Source: Nereida sp965655635
GTDB lineage: Bacteria; Pseudomonadota; Alphaproteobacteria; Rhodobacterales; Rhodobacteraceae
Length of the DNA stretch: 64,000 bases
Reading direction: 5' to 3'
Assembly: GCF_965655635.1 (NCBI RefSeq)
Contig: NZ_CBFHHE010000002.1
Span: 62,001-126,000 of the forward strand
Made by a program: the position numbers and the translations under genes. The notes below the pieces were generated by a model. The model did not search any database. It was given only the letters and a program-made list of their open reading frames with translations, and was not told the origin of the DNA. Positions 49,784 to 58,621 of the stretch are shown here, piece by piece; position 1 is the first letter of the stretch, and each line of letters begins with the position of its first letter.

Positions 49784-50362
49784 TTACCTTGGTTGGTAAG
49801 CGGCGGTGCGTTCGTCTGTGGTAAGGGTGTAGGGTGGTGCAACGGGTTCCATCGTGGATGCGTCGAAAAAGGGCGTGTCACGCCACCTTCCTGAGATACG
49901 CTCACGGGCCATGCGGCCAATCATGCGGCTCAGCATTCCGACCATATTCTTATGCGTGGTTTTTCCACCCTTTTTGACGAAGCCTTGTGCGCGCACCGGG
50001 CCAAGCGCTTCGTGGTTATCGACGTTGCTGGCAATAACTCCCACCACGGGCAGCTTCGGGCTGGCCATGGTGTTATACATCGGTGTGTCGCAGCATTTCG
50101 CATACCAGCGCAGCAGCCCACCGGATTTATAAAGCCGCAGGACACTCAGGTTCTCACCACCCGATAGGATTTTCAGGTTTGATGGGCTGGTTTGATAAAG
50201 ATCAATCGCCGTATCTTTGGGGTCGTGTACGCCGTGGTGGTTGTTTGTGGCGTGGCAATCATCGCAATCACACGAGGCATGAAAGCCGTGTTGCGGTCCC
50301 ACATTTAACAGTTTTGCCGAAAGCGCACCGCAGCTGCAGCTTAGCGTTACATCAGTAGCCAT
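49784..50362 (-). CDS. DUF6151-like protein with GFA-type zinc fold
   Basis: The 192-residue protein has cysteine pairs LSCSCG (about 8-13) and ASCDCDDCHA (about 29-38) and a later KCCDTPMYN, a spacing that resembles the glutathione-dependent formaldehyde-activating (GFA/Mss4-like) zinc fold. From memory it fits DUF6151. Function in this subgroup is unknown. It sits between the catabolic cluster and the polyester genes and is transcribed after phaZ, with the phaZ stop 18 bases upstream of its start, so it may be cotranscribed with phaZ. Confidence 0.68.
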   Translation of the reverse strand: MATDVTLSCSCGALSAKLLNVGPQHGFHASCDCDDCHATNNHHGVHDPKDTAIDLYQTSPSNLKILSGGENLSVLRLYKSGGLLRWYAKCCDTPMYNTMASPKLPVVGVIASNVDNHEALGPVRAQGFVKKGGKTTHKNMVGMLSRMIGRMARERISGRWRDTPFFDASTMEPVAPPYTLTTDERTAAYQPR

Positions 50363-50380
50363 GAATGACCCCGTTTAAAG

Positions 50381-51652
50381 TCAAGCTGCAGTGTTCGAGT
50401 TTGCAGCGTCAGTACTCGTTGTTCGTGCGTTGCTGGCCATAAAATCGATAACCAACGGACGGATATTTTCGCGCCATTTGCGGCCTGCAAAGATGCCATA
50501 GTGACCCGCGCCCGGCTCCAAATGGCTAGCCTTTTTCGTATCGGGGAGGCCAGTCAACAAATCGAGAGCAGCAAGACATTGCCCAGGCCCTGAAATGTCG
50601 TCGTTCTCGCCTTCTACGATTTTGACGGCAACATCGGTGATCTTGCTGATATCTACTTTCTTGCCGTTCACCGTGAAGCAATTACGGGCGATTTCGCGTT
50701 CTTTGAAAATGCGTTCAACTGTTGAAAGGTAGAATTCAGCGGTCATGTCCATGACAGCAAGGTATTCGTCATAAAATACGTTGTGCTTGTCGTGATCACC
50801 GGCCTCATCGCGGGCAACGCGGGCGATTTGATCCCCGAATGCTGTTGCGTGTTTTTCAAGGTTCATCGAGATGAACGACGAAAGCTGCAGCAAACCGGGG
50901 TATACTTTGCGCCCAACACCTTTGTATTTAAAACCGACCCGTTGGATCATTGTCTCATGCAACTGTCCCATTGAGACCGAGTGGCCAAAGTCTGTCACAT
51001 CAGTTGGGTTAGCATCTGGATCCACCGGCCCGCCGATCAAAGTCAGGCTGGCTGGCTGCGCGTCAGGGTTTTCTTCCGCAAGATAAGCCGTTGCCGCAAG
51101 CGCAAGCGGTACGGGCTGACACACTGCAACCACGTGTGTTTCTGGCCCAAGTTCGCGCATGAAGTCTGTCAGATAGAGCGTGTAGTCTTCCACATCGAAC
51201 TTACCCGCGCTGACGGGAATGTCGCGGGCGTTGTGCCAATCTGTGATGTAGACCTCGCAATCGGGCAGCAGGCTCAAAACGGTTGATCGTAGCAATGTTG
51301 CATAGTGGCCGGACATTGGCGCGGCGAGCAGCACTTTGTGGCGCTTCTTTTTGCGGCCCGGAATATGAAAGTGCAGCAGATCACCAAAATCGCGCGCCAT
51401 GACGACGCGTGGTTCAACCAGACGGTCTTGGCCTTTTGCGTTGGTGAAATGCGCGATGTCCCAGTCAGGTTTGACGGTCATGCGCGAAAAACTGCGCTCT
51501 GTGACTTCGCCCCATGCACGGACCCAGTCCAGCATCGGGTTGGGCATGGCGGCCGTTGCAGGGTAGGATGTAAGGGCACGCGCGGATGCACCAAGCCACT
51601 GGTTGGTGTTTCGAACCGTCTCCATCCAGTCATACATTGCCATATATTTCAT
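50381..51652 (-). CDS. phaZ: Intracellular polyhydroxyalkanoate depolymerase
   Basis: The protein has 423 residues from the ATG at 51652, which follows AGGAGA. The nucleophile region is VVAVCQPVPLALAATAYL (about residue 174), where a cysteine replaces the usual lipase serine, as in PhaZ-type intracellular depolymerases. LAAPMSGHYATLLRSTV lies upstream, and the C-terminal HLEPGAGHYGIFAGRKWRE carries the histidine. It degrades stored PHA granules in the cytoplasm. It is divergent from phaC across 121 bases that contain a nested palindrome. Confidence 0.93.
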   Translation of the reverse strand: MKYMAMYDWMETVRNTNQWLGASARALTSYPATAAMPNPMLDWVRAWGEVTERSFSRMTVKPDWDIAHFTNAKGQDRLVEPRVVMARDFGDLLHFHIPGRKKKRHKVLLAAPMSGHYATLLRSTVLSLLPDCEVYITDWHNARDIPVSAGKFDVEDYTLYLTDFMRELGPETHVVAVCQPVPLALAATAYLAEENPDAQPASLTLIGGPVDPDANPTDVTDFGHSVSMGQLHETMIQRVGFKYKGVGRKVYPGLLQLSSFISMNLEKHATAFGDQIARVARDEAGDHDKHNVFYDEYLAVMDMTAEFYLSTVERIFKEREIARNCFTVNGKKVDISKITDVAVKIVEGENDDISGPGQCLAALDLLTGLPDTKKASHLEPGAGHYGIFAGRKWRENIRPLVIDFMASNARTTSTDAANSNTAA

Positions 51653-51698
51653 GTTCGTCTCCTGCATCGGTTCACGCGTGCGCTACGTTGCTGTATGG

Positions 51699-51739
51699 TA
51701 ACACATAGTGGGGCTGCTTTGGGAACAAAGCATGTGTTA
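51699..51739. promoter_or_regulatory. Nested palindrome in the phaZ-phaC divergent promoter region
   Basis: Outer arms TAACACAT (51699-51706) and ATGTGTTA (51732-51739) are perfect inverted repeats, and inner arms TGCTTTG (51715-51721) and CAAAGCA (51726-51732) form a second perfect repeat within them. The element lies midway between the divergent starts (51652 and 51774), so it could control both genes. It does not match the CTGC-N-GCAG sites seen near phaP and phaR. Confidence 0.5.
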
Positions 51740-51773
51740 TGCTGCGACTGCACGGTATGGGGCTCAGATCGAT

Positions 51774-53609
51774 ATGACAACCAAAGAATCTTCTATCAGC
51801 GGGGGTCCTTCTGAAACAATCGATCGACCAAATGACCTTTTGGTTGGTGAGCACTCAGCAAAACTTGCGCAAAACCTATCGAAAGTCGAAGAATTGTCCA
51901 AACGGCTCACTGCTGCAATGCAGCAAAAGCGGCAGGTAAATCCCTCGCTTGAGGGTCCAGGCCAAGACTTGATGTTGAAGGCCGCCGCTAGTTTTTGGAG
52001 CGAGGCGGTCCGTGATCCATCAAAACTGTTTGAACAGCAGATTGCCTTTTGGGGCAAATCGATGGCGCATTTCGTTGAGGCGCAGAATGCGCTGGCGGCA
52101 GGAAAGCTTGAAGCACCAGCCGATGAGACCCCCTCCGACAGCCGGTTCTCAAACCCGCTGTGGCAGAGCCATCCGTATTTTAACTTCATCAAGCAGCAAT
52201 ACATGATGAATGCACAAGCGATGTCTGATGCGGTTGACGCGTTGGACGGGTTGGCCTCCGAAGATCGCAAGCGCGTCTCATATTTCACCCAGCAAATTGT
52301 GGATATGATGGCGCCCACAAACTTTTTGCAGACCAACCCAGATGCGCTTGAGCGTGCGGTGGAAACCGACGGTGCCTCGCTGGTGCAGGGGCTGGAAAAT
52401 CTGGTGCGTGATATTGAGGCAAACGATGGCGATCTTCTGATCACGCTTGCGGATAAAAATGCGTTCACCGTTGGTGAAAACCTCGGAACATCCCAAGGTA
52501 AGGTGGTTTTCCGTAATTACATGTTTGAGCTGATCCAATACACGCCGACCACAGACGAGGTTCACCAGACGCCGCTGATCATCTTCCCGCCTTGGATCAA
52601 CAAATTTTATATTCTCGACCTGAAAGAGCAAAACAGCCTGATCAAATGGATCGTCGATCAAGGGTTTACGCTGTTCGTTGTCTCATGGGTGAACCCAGAT
52701 GACAGCTATGCGGACGTTGGGATGGAGGCGTATGTAGAGAGCGGGTACTTGACAGCGATTGAGCAGGTTAAGCAAATTTGTGATGTCAAATCGGTCAATG
52801 CTGTCGGGTACTGTATTGCGGGGACCACGCTGTCGCTGACTTTGTCATTGCTAAAAAAGCGCGGCGATACGTCGGTGAACGCGGCCAGTTTTTTCACGAC
52901 CCTCACGGATTTTTCTGATCGCGGTGAGGTGGGTGTTTTCCTCAACGATGATTTTGTTGACGGTATTGAATACCAGTGCAGCCAAGATGGGATTTTGGAC
53001 AGCTATTATATGTCCCGCACGTTCAGCTATCTGCGTTCGAACGATCTCATCTATCGCCCGGCGATCCGCAGTTACATGCTGGGCGAGGCCCCGCCCGCGT
53101 TCGATTTGCTTTTTTGGAACGGCGACAGCACCAACCTTCCTGGTAAGATGGCGATCCAGTATTTGCGCGGCCTGTGCCAGCGCGATGAGTTTGCCTCAAC
53201 CGGGTTTGAACTGTTGGGCGAAACCCTTCACATTAGCGATGTGACGGTCCCCGTTTGCGCCATTGCTTGTGAGACCGATCATATTGCTGCGTGGAAATCC
53301 AGCTATGCCGGCATCCAGAAGATGAGCAGCACAGACAAAACTTTCATTCTGTCCCAGTCAGGACATATCGCGGGCATCATCAATCCGGTGAGCCGCAACA
53401 AATATGGACACTACCTAAACCCTGACATGTCAGGCACTGCTGACGCGTGGCAAGAGGCGGCCGAGTTTACGCCTAAATCATCGTGGTGGCCGACGTGGGG
53501 CGATTGGTTGGCAACTCGTTCCGCCAAGAAATGTAAGGCGCGTATGCCTGGTGATGCGACTCACAAAGTGATTTGTGACGCGCCAGGGACATATGTGCTG
53601 CCAAAATAG
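51774..53609 (+). CDS. phaC: Class I poly(3-hydroxyalkanoate) synthase
   Basis: The 611-residue protein starts at the ATG at 51774 (MTTKESSISGG). It has the variable N-terminal domain (about 1-200), WINKFYILDLKEQNSLIKWI near 279 and the modified lipase box GYCIAGT with catalytic Cys347. The aspartate is in the C-terminal part and the histidine in LSQSGHIAGIINPVS (near 537). It polymerises 3-hydroxyacyl-CoA into PHA at the granule surface. The length fits class I, which needs no PhaE partner. It is followed by phasin and regulator genes on the same strand. Confidence 0.95.
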   Translation: MTTKESSISGGPSETIDRPNDLLVGEHSAKLAQNLSKVEELSKRLTAAMQQKRQVNPSLEGPGQDLMLKAAASFWSEAVRDPSKLFEQQIAFWGKSMAHFVEAQNALAAGKLEAPADETPSDSRFSNPLWQSHPYFNFIKQQYMMNAQAMSDAVDALDGLASEDRKRVSYFTQQIVDMMAPTNFLQTNPDALERAVETDGASLVQGLENLVRDIEANDGDLLITLADKNAFTVGENLGTSQGKVVFRNYMFELIQYTPTTDEVHQTPLIIFPPWINKFYILDLKEQNSLIKWIVDQGFTLFVVSWVNPDDSYADVGMEAYVESGYLTAIEQVKQICDVKSVNAVGYCIAGTTLSLTLSLLKKRGDTSVNAASFFTTLTDFSDRGEVGVFLNDDFVDGIEYQCSQDGILDSYYMSRTFSYLRSNDLIYRPAIRSYMLGEAPPAFDLLFWNGDSTNLPGKMAIQYLRGLCQRDEFASTGFELLGETLHISDVTVPVCAIACETDHIAAWKSSYAGIQKMSSTDKTFILSQSGHIAGIINPVSRNKYGHYLNPDMSGTADAWQEAAEFTPKSSWWPTWGDWLATRSAKKCKARMPGDATHKVICDAPGTYVLPK

Positions 53610-53683
53610 TTTACGCATCTCAAGCCCGCCTTGCGGCTGCGTTTCGCTAGATCTTTGATTGTTAACCTCTTTTTCGCTCAATG

Positions 53684-53744
53684 CTGCACGGCAGAAAAAT
53701 CTTGATTTGCTGCGATGCAGCGTGTATCAATGTTGCAGACGCAG
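53684..53744 (+). promoter_or_regulatory. Three PhaR-type operator sites before the phasin gene
   Basis: CTGC-ACG-GCAG lies at 53684-53694, CTGC-GAT-GCAG at 53710-53720 and TTGC-AGAC-GCAG (one mismatch) at 53733-53744. The motif CTGC-N3/4-GCAG is, to my knowledge, the reported recognition pattern of the PHA-responsive repressor PhaR in Paracoccus. Centres are about 26 and 24 bases apart. The sites are 46-106 bases before the phasin start, consistent with repression until PHA accumulates. Confidence 0.7.
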
Positions 53745-53789
53745 AAAGCAGCAGGGTTGTCTTGCTGGCGAATTTAAGAGGTATGACCA

Positions 53790-54227
53790 ATGGCACAAGA
53801 TTTCACAGCCGCAATGAAAGACATGATGGGCGCATTCCCTGTGGATACATCCGCACTGACAGACGCGTTCAAAACGCATGCTTCATTGTCTGAAAAACTC
53901 TCCGCAGTTGCATTGAGTGCAGCAGACCAATCTTCCGAGATTTCTGCGAAATGGACCAAAGAAACGCTGACTAAGCTTTCTGGTGTTACCAAAGCACAAG
54001 CTGAGCCTGCTGATTACGCAAAAGCGATGACAGATTTCGCCTCTGCTTCTGCAGAAGCTTCTGCTGAATACATGGCAGCTTTCGCAGAAGTTGCGAAAAA
54101 AGTTCAGATGGAAACAGTTGATTTGGTTTTGGCCGCTGGCAAAGACATGTCTGACGAGACAACAGCAGCGGTTAAAAAAGCGACTGCTGATGCGACTGCG
54201 GCAACGAAAAAAGCCACATCTAAATAA
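53790..54227 (+). CDS. phaP: Phasin (PHA granule-associated protein)
   Basis: The 145-residue alpha-helical protein is rich in Ala, Lys, Thr and Asp and has no cysteine. It is a typical phasin of the alphaproteobacterial type, with LSEKLSAVALSAADQSSEIS near residue 32 and a repetitive AAVKKATADATAATKKA tail. It coats PHA granules and limits their coalescence. AAGAGG precedes the ATG. Expression is probably repressed by PhaR through the upstream sites, and a strong terminator follows. Confidence 0.88.
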   Translation: MAQDFTAAMKDMMGAFPVDTSALTDAFKTHASLSEKLSAVALSAADQSSEISAKWTKETLTKLSGVTKAQAEPADYAKAMTDFASASAEASAEYMAAFAEVAKKVQMETVDLVLAAGKDMSDETTAAVKKATADATAATKKATSK

Positions 54228-54285
54228 ATAGCCCCTTAGGCTCATCCGCGTCATTCCTCCCAATTACTGACACGGATACAAAAGA

Positions 54286-54317
54286 GCGGGTGCCGGTATT
54301 GGCGCCCGCTTTTTCTT
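54286..54317 (+). terminator. Rho-independent terminator after phaP
   Basis: GCGGGTGCC (54286-54294) pairs with GGCGCCCGC (54301-54309), nine pairs including one G-U, around a 6-base loop, followed by TTTTTCTTT. It lies about 60 bases after the phaP stop and separates phaP from phaR. Confidence 0.88.
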
Positions 54318-54344
54318 TGCGGTATGTTCCTTGTACCGTCTGTG

Positions 54345-54355
54345 CTGCGCCGCAG
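54345..54355 (+). promoter_or_regulatory. PhaR-type operator before phaR
   Basis: CTGC-GCC-GCAG is a perfect match to the CTGC-N3-GCAG pattern, about 85 bases before the phaR start. It suggests autoregulation of phaR. A weaker CTGC-N4-GCAT lies at 54390-54401. Confidence 0.6.
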
Positions 54356-54440
54356 CTTTGAACGATCACAAGATCTCTTTCCTTTTTTGCTGCGCGCGCA
54401 TAGGCTTATCCCCAATGCACCATCTTGGGAGGATTGTCGC

Positions 54441-54995
54441 GTGGCTGAAGAAAAATCGACATTGCTAATTAAGCGCTACGCAAGCCGCAGGCTCTATAAT
54501 ACCGAGACCAGCGATTACGTGACCCTTGAAGATATCGCGAGCTTCATTCGTGCAGGCCGCGAAGTTCAGATTGTCGATTTGAAATCAGGCGATGATTTAA
54601 CCCGTCAGTATCTGCTCCAGATTATCGCAGATCACGAAAGCCGCGGTGAAAGCGTTTTGCCTGTTGGTGTGCTCAATGATTTGGTGCGTAGCTATACGAC
54701 CCAGACCGCCAGTGTTGTTCCGCAGTTTTTGCAGATGTCGTTTGATATGCTTCGCGACGGACAATCAAAAGTTGTCGATAGCATGAGCACAATCAATCCA
54801 ATGGCCAAAATGCCCGGATTTGAGGCGATGCAAGCCCAACAAGAAGCCTTCATGAAGGCAATGACCAGCGGCATGACTGGATTTGCGGCACCACCATCTG
54901 CGAAGGACGAGGTCTCCGCGCCAAAAGGCGAAGACTTAAGCGATATCAAAAAGCAACTGGCAGAGCTGCAAGATAAACTTTCAAAACTGTCCTAG
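54441..54995 (+). CDS. phaR: PHA synthesis repressor PhaR
   Basis: A GTG at 54441, eight bases after GGGAGG, gives 184 residues; upstream in-frame codons are not conserved. The N-terminal DNA-binding domain carries IKRYASRRLYNTETSDYVTL (about 9-28) and VQIVDLKSGDDLTRQYLLQI (about 43-62), the PhaR hallmark. The middle segment, with PQFLQMSFDMLRDGQSKV, is amphipathic and binds PHA. A coiled coil ends the protein (DIKKQLAELQDKLSKL). It represses phasin, and probably itself, until polymer titrates it away. Confidence 0.93.
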   Translation: MAEEKSTLLIKRYASRRLYNTETSDYVTLEDIASFIRAGREVQIVDLKSGDDLTRQYLLQIIADHESRGESVLPVGVLNDLVRSYTTQTASVVPQFLQMSFDMLRDGQSKVVDSMSTINPMAKMPGFEAMQAQQEAFMKAMTSGMTGFAAPPSAKDEVSAPKGEDLSDIKKQLAELQDKLSKLS

Positions 54996-54998
54996 TCC

Positions 54999-55949
54999 AT
55001 GCGCGCATCCCAAGACCGTTTCACCCTTTGGGGCATCGAAGTATTTTTGGCTACTGTCGAGGAGGCAAGCATCAGTGCGGCCGCGCGCAGGCTTGGCACA
55101 TCTCCGGCCACGGTTAGTCAGCAGTTGACCAACCTTGAAAGCGCCATCGGGGTGACGCTTTTGAACCGCTCGCTTCGCCCTGTGCTGCCAACCCCTGCCG
55201 GTGAGACGTTCCGACTGCGCGCTCAAAACATTGTTAACGAAGTAACCCAAGCACGAAGTGAACTGGCTCTCGATGGGCAAGCGTTGACCAGCTTTCGCCT
55301 TGGGATGATAGAGGATTTTGACGCGGATGTGACGCCGCGCCTTCTGTCTGGCATGGCCAATGATCTGAAAGGGTGTCAGTTCTTGTTAGAGACTGGTGCG
55401 TCGCACCGTCTGTTTGATCTGCTGGACGCCCGCGCGCTGGATATTGTCGTGGCTGCAGATGTTGGTGCATCCGGCGAGTGGATGGATGTGCACCCATTGA
55501 TGAGAGAAGACTTCATCGTCGCCGTCCCCAGAGGCCAGCCCACAGACGCGGACGCGCTGAAGAAAATGCCGCTGATTCAATACACACAGCGCCATCATAT
55601 GGGCCGCTCGATCACGGCTCATTTGGCGCGGCAGCGGCTAAACCTTGGACATCAGTTTGAACTCGATAGCTATCACGCGATCATGGCAATGGTGGCTGCA
55701 GGGCAGGGTTGGACCATTTTTACGCCGCTTGGGTGGTTGCGTGCGGACCGGTTCCGTGAGCAGGTTGATGTGGCCCCGCTGCCCTTTGGCGCGCTTAGCC
55801 GGACAATCAGCCTGACGGCGCGACGCGGTATTTTGCGCGATATGCCTGAACAAACGGCAGCGCGCCTCAAAGGCCATCTTAATGAGATGATCGTGAAGCC
55901 CGCATCACAGCGGCACCCTTGGCTTAAGGATGCGCTGACCATTTTGTAG
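54999..55949 (+). CDS. LysR-family transcriptional regulator
   Basis: The 316-residue protein has the LysR helix-turn-helix at about 20-48 (SISAAARRLGTSPATVSQQL) and an effector domain from about 100 to 290. It begins three bases after the phaR stop, so it may share the phaR transcript, although a link to PHA control is not evident. It faces the DegT-family gene at the end of the amine operon and may control it, but no operator was recognised. Effector unknown. Confidence 0.85.
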   Translation: MRASQDRFTLWGIEVFLATVEEASISAAARRLGTSPATVSQQLTNLESAIGVTLLNRSLRPVLPTPAGETFRLRAQNIVNEVTQARSELALDGQALTSFRLGMIEDFDADVTPRLLSGMANDLKGCQFLLETGASHRLFDLLDARALDIVVAADVGASGEWMDVHPLMREDFIVAVPRGQPTDADALKKMPLIQYTQRHHMGRSITAHLARQRLNLGHQFELDSYHAIMAMVAAGQGWTIFTPLGWLRADRFREQVDVAPLPFGALSRTISLTARRGILRDMPEQTAARLKGHLNEMIVKPASQRHPWLKDALTIL

Positions 55950-55969
55950 CGCGCGTCACTGTTACGTGG

Positions 55970-57163
55970 CTAATTCAACTCGCTACTAGGCAACGACTTT
56001 AGCAAAATTTCTGCGATCATGTCGCAGTCTTGCGGTGTCAGGCGGGCTGGCAACCTAACATCACAAGCGCGCATCAGCATCGCGCGGGTTTTGGGTAGCT
56101 CTGGGGTGTCATCCAAAAACTGCCAGTTCCAAAATGCCCGCGCGTTATCCGTTGACATGCCAAAGACCTGCACTTTGATGCCTTGTGCGTCTGCGCGGTG
56201 TATAAAGTCGGTGACCGCAGCATCAGTCATATCGGTCAGATTGAATTGGATGCTGTCAGGGGCGCGGTTTTCGGGGTCAAGCTTTTCGGGCACTGTTACA
56301 TTGGGATGGCGATTAAGCTGTGTGGCTAGCCGGTCATGATTGCGCCGCCCGTCCGCAACACGCCGCGCAATTTCCGGCAGTTGCGCGCGCACGATTGCCG
56401 CAGACATATTGGACAGCCGCAAATTATAAAGCGGCAGTTTGTTTTGCCATTTTTCCACGGCTTCAGCGGCGATGCCGTGTTTCTCCCAAGCGTGTTCATA
56501 GGCACCGGACATGATTGTGGCGCGCGCAACCAAGTCAGCATCGTCAGTAATTAAAATGCCGCCCTCACCGGCATTAAGGAGCTTGTAGGATTGAAACGAA
56601 AAGCATCCGATCCGTCCCAATGTACCGATATTTTTGCCGTGCCATGTCGTACCCAGCGAATGTGCGGCATCCTCTATAACTGGGATATCTCGCGCATCAC
56701 AAAGACGCATAATGGCGTCCATGTCAGAGGTGTGACCACGCATATGGCTGATGATGACGGCGCTGATATCTTGTTCAAGCTTGGCTGAAAAATCGTTCAG
56801 ATCAATCCGGTAGTTTTCACCGACTTCACAAAGGACTGAAACACATTCCGCGTGCACCACAGATGACGGCACCGCTGCGAATGTGAAAGCAGGAATAAGA
56901 ACCCGCGCATCACGCGGCAGGTCTAGGGCCTTAAGGGACAGAAATAATGCTGCTGAACATGATGAAACCGCCAGCGCGTACGTACTTCCAAGCTGTGCGG
57001 CAAACTCTTGTTCGAGCAGAGTGACGGGTGCGTTCTGGGACGTATAGCGGAACAGATCACCCGAGCTAAGAAGCCGCTCGATTTCATCGCGAACAGCGGC
57101 GGGGATGGGTTCAGCTGCGTGAAGGTCAGAGGGCACTTTGGTAGGCTGAGCTTGATCTAGCAT
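55970..57163 (-). CDS. DegT/DnrJ/EryC1/StrS-family aminotransferase
   Basis: From the ATG at 57163 the protein has 397 residues. An upstream extension to 57244 is possible but not family-like. Landmarks are FAAQLGSTYALAVSSCSAAL (about 52-71), IPAFTFAAVPSSV (about 87), VIEDAAHSLGTTWHGKNIG (about 151) and the PLP lysine in FSFQSYKLLNAGEGG (about 183). The family usually makes amino sugars, yet no sugar gene is nearby. Here it closes an operon with a GS-like ligase, an amine oxidase and an ABC importer. Its role there is unclear. Confidence 0.82.
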   Translation of the reverse strand: MLDQAQPTKVPSDLHAAEPIPAAVRDEIERLLSSGDLFRYTSQNAPVTLLEQEFAAQLGSTYALAVSSCSAALFLSLKALDLPRDARVLIPAFTFAAVPSSVVHAECVSVLCEVGENYRIDLNDFSAKLEQDISAVIISHMRGHTSDMDAIMRLCDARDIPVIEDAAHSLGTTWHGKNIGTLGRIGCFSFQSYKLLNAGEGGILITDDADLVARATIMSGAYEHAWEKHGIAAEAVEKWQNKLPLYNLRLSNMSAAIVRAQLPEIARRVADGRRNHDRLATQLNRHPNVTVPEKLDPENRAPDSIQFNLTDMTDAAVTDFIHRADAQGIKVQVFGMSTDNARAFWNWQFLDDTPELPKTRAMLMRACDVRLPARLTPQDCDMIAEILLKSLPSSELN

Positions 57164-57302
57164 TTTTATACTTTCCGAAAGATACTTTCTGTAATTATAA
57201 AATACTAAAACTGATCGGTCCATGAAAATTGAGCGCCGCGGCAATTGGACCGATGCGTGTTGGTGTCTTGGACGTGTGTCAGAAGATTGGCGGGCTGTGC
57301 GC

Positions 57303-58616
57303 TTAGTGAAAAAGCCTGTCTTTCAGCACCATCCACCGCATTGCGGCGTTGGTAATTAGACCGCCAAGAACGGCGCCGCCTGGAAGTGCGGGCGACGGAA
57401 GGCTTTGCAGCATGTCAAACTCACCGGTATTGCCGCGCATCGCTTTCACACAGGCTCGACCTGCAAAAGTGGCAAGCACAAGCCCGTGCCCTGAGTAGCC
57501 GCCCGCGCTGTAATGCCCTTCCGCGACTCGGCCTACAAATGGTAAACGTGTTGCGGTAACGGCGAGGGTGCCGCCCCATGTGTGGCTAAATTTGATATCA
57601 GATAGTTGTGGATAAATTTCAGACAGCTGCTTTCTGACGCGTGGCTCAATCTCGCCAAAGCGTTTGCCGTAGTTTTCTCCGCCCCCAAAAATAAGCCGTC
57701 CGTCACGTGATTGCCAAAAGTAATTCAGCACGAACTTGCTGTCATACACAGCCATTGGTTTCTTAATGGGTGCGCGCGCGCCAAGAGGCTCGGTTGCGGC
57801 GATATAATTGTTGATGGGTAATACGCGGGCGGCGGTTTTGCGACTTAGATGCGCGCCGTAGCCATTGGTAGCTTGCAAGATGAACTTTGCCGAAACAGTG
57901 CCAGACTCTGTGCGCACGGTGTGGGGTGATCGGGCGGAATTGTGACCAGTGCCGACATCAATTTTATGAACTGTGGACCGTTCAAACATCCGAACGCCTG
58001 CCGCATCGCACGCCCGCGCAAGCCCGAAGGCGTAGCGAAGCGGGTGGCAGTAGCCCGCATCCATATCTAGGGCTGCGCCTGCGTAGGCTGTTGTTCCGAT
58101 ATGGGCCTCAACCTGTGCTGCGTCGCACATGGTGGTGTCATATCCAAATCGTGCGTGCATTAATTCGGCTTCTTGAGCAAGCTCGTCAGCTTTTTGCGCA
58201 GTAACGGCCGCTTGTAGCAAGCCTGCGGTGTAGTCAGCGTCAGGCGCGTGTTCGGCAAGCAGTGAACGGGTAAATTTTTTGGCGTCCTCGGTCATGGCCC
58301 AAAGTGCATCGGCGCGTTGTTTGCCAAATGCTTTGTCGAGCACGCTAACATCCCAATTAAAGCCCGTTCCAACTTGTCCGCCATTTCGCCCCGATGCGCC
58401 CCATCCCACACGGTGGGCGTCAATAACAATGACCGACATGCCAGCTTTGGCCGCGTGAAGTGCAGCAGACAGACCCGTGTAGCCCGCGCCAATGATGCAC
58501 AGATCAGCGCGATGATCTCCGCGCAAAACAGGGTGCGGGGCAGGGGCCTCAGCAGTTGCTGCGTACCAGCTTTCGGGCATCACACCCTGTGCTTCGTTTG
58601 CAAAAAGCCAGTTCAT
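57303..58616 (-). CDS. FAD-dependent amine/amino-acid oxidase (PuuB/DAO family)
   Basis: The 437-residue flavoprotein opens with a Rossmann motif, DLCIIGAGYTGLSAALHAAK (about 34-53), then VIDAHRVGWGASGRNGGQVG, typical of the gamma-glutamylputrescine oxidase group within the DAO superfamily. The C-terminal AEGHYSAGGYSGHGLVLATF closes the FAD site. It would oxidise an N-substituted amino acid or gamma-glutamyl amine to an aldehyde. The GS-like ligase gene lies five bases upstream, supporting consecutive steps: ligation, then oxidation. The exact amine is not known. Confidence 0.83.
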   Translation of the reverse strand: MNWLFANEAQGVMPESWYAATAEAPAPHPVLRGDHRADLCIIGAGYTGLSAALHAAKAGMSVIVIDAHRVGWGASGRNGGQVGTGFNWDVSVLDKAFGKQRADALWAMTEDAKKFTRSLLAEHAPDADYTAGLLQAAVTAQKADELAQEAELMHARFGYDTTMCDAAQVEAHIGTTAYAGAALDMDAGYCHPLRYAFGLARACDAAGVRMFERSTVHKIDVGTGHNSARSPHTVRTESGTVSAKFILQATNGYGAHLSRKTAARVLPINNYIAATEPLGARAPIKKPMAVYDSKFVLNYFWQSRDGRLIFGGGENYGKRFGEIEPRVRKQLSEIYPQLSDIKFSHTWGGTLAVTATRLPFVGRVAEGHYSAGGYSGHGLVLATFAGRACVKAMRGNTGEFDMLQSLPSPALPGGAVLGGLITNAAMRWMVLKDRLFH

Positions 58617-58621
58617 TCAGG

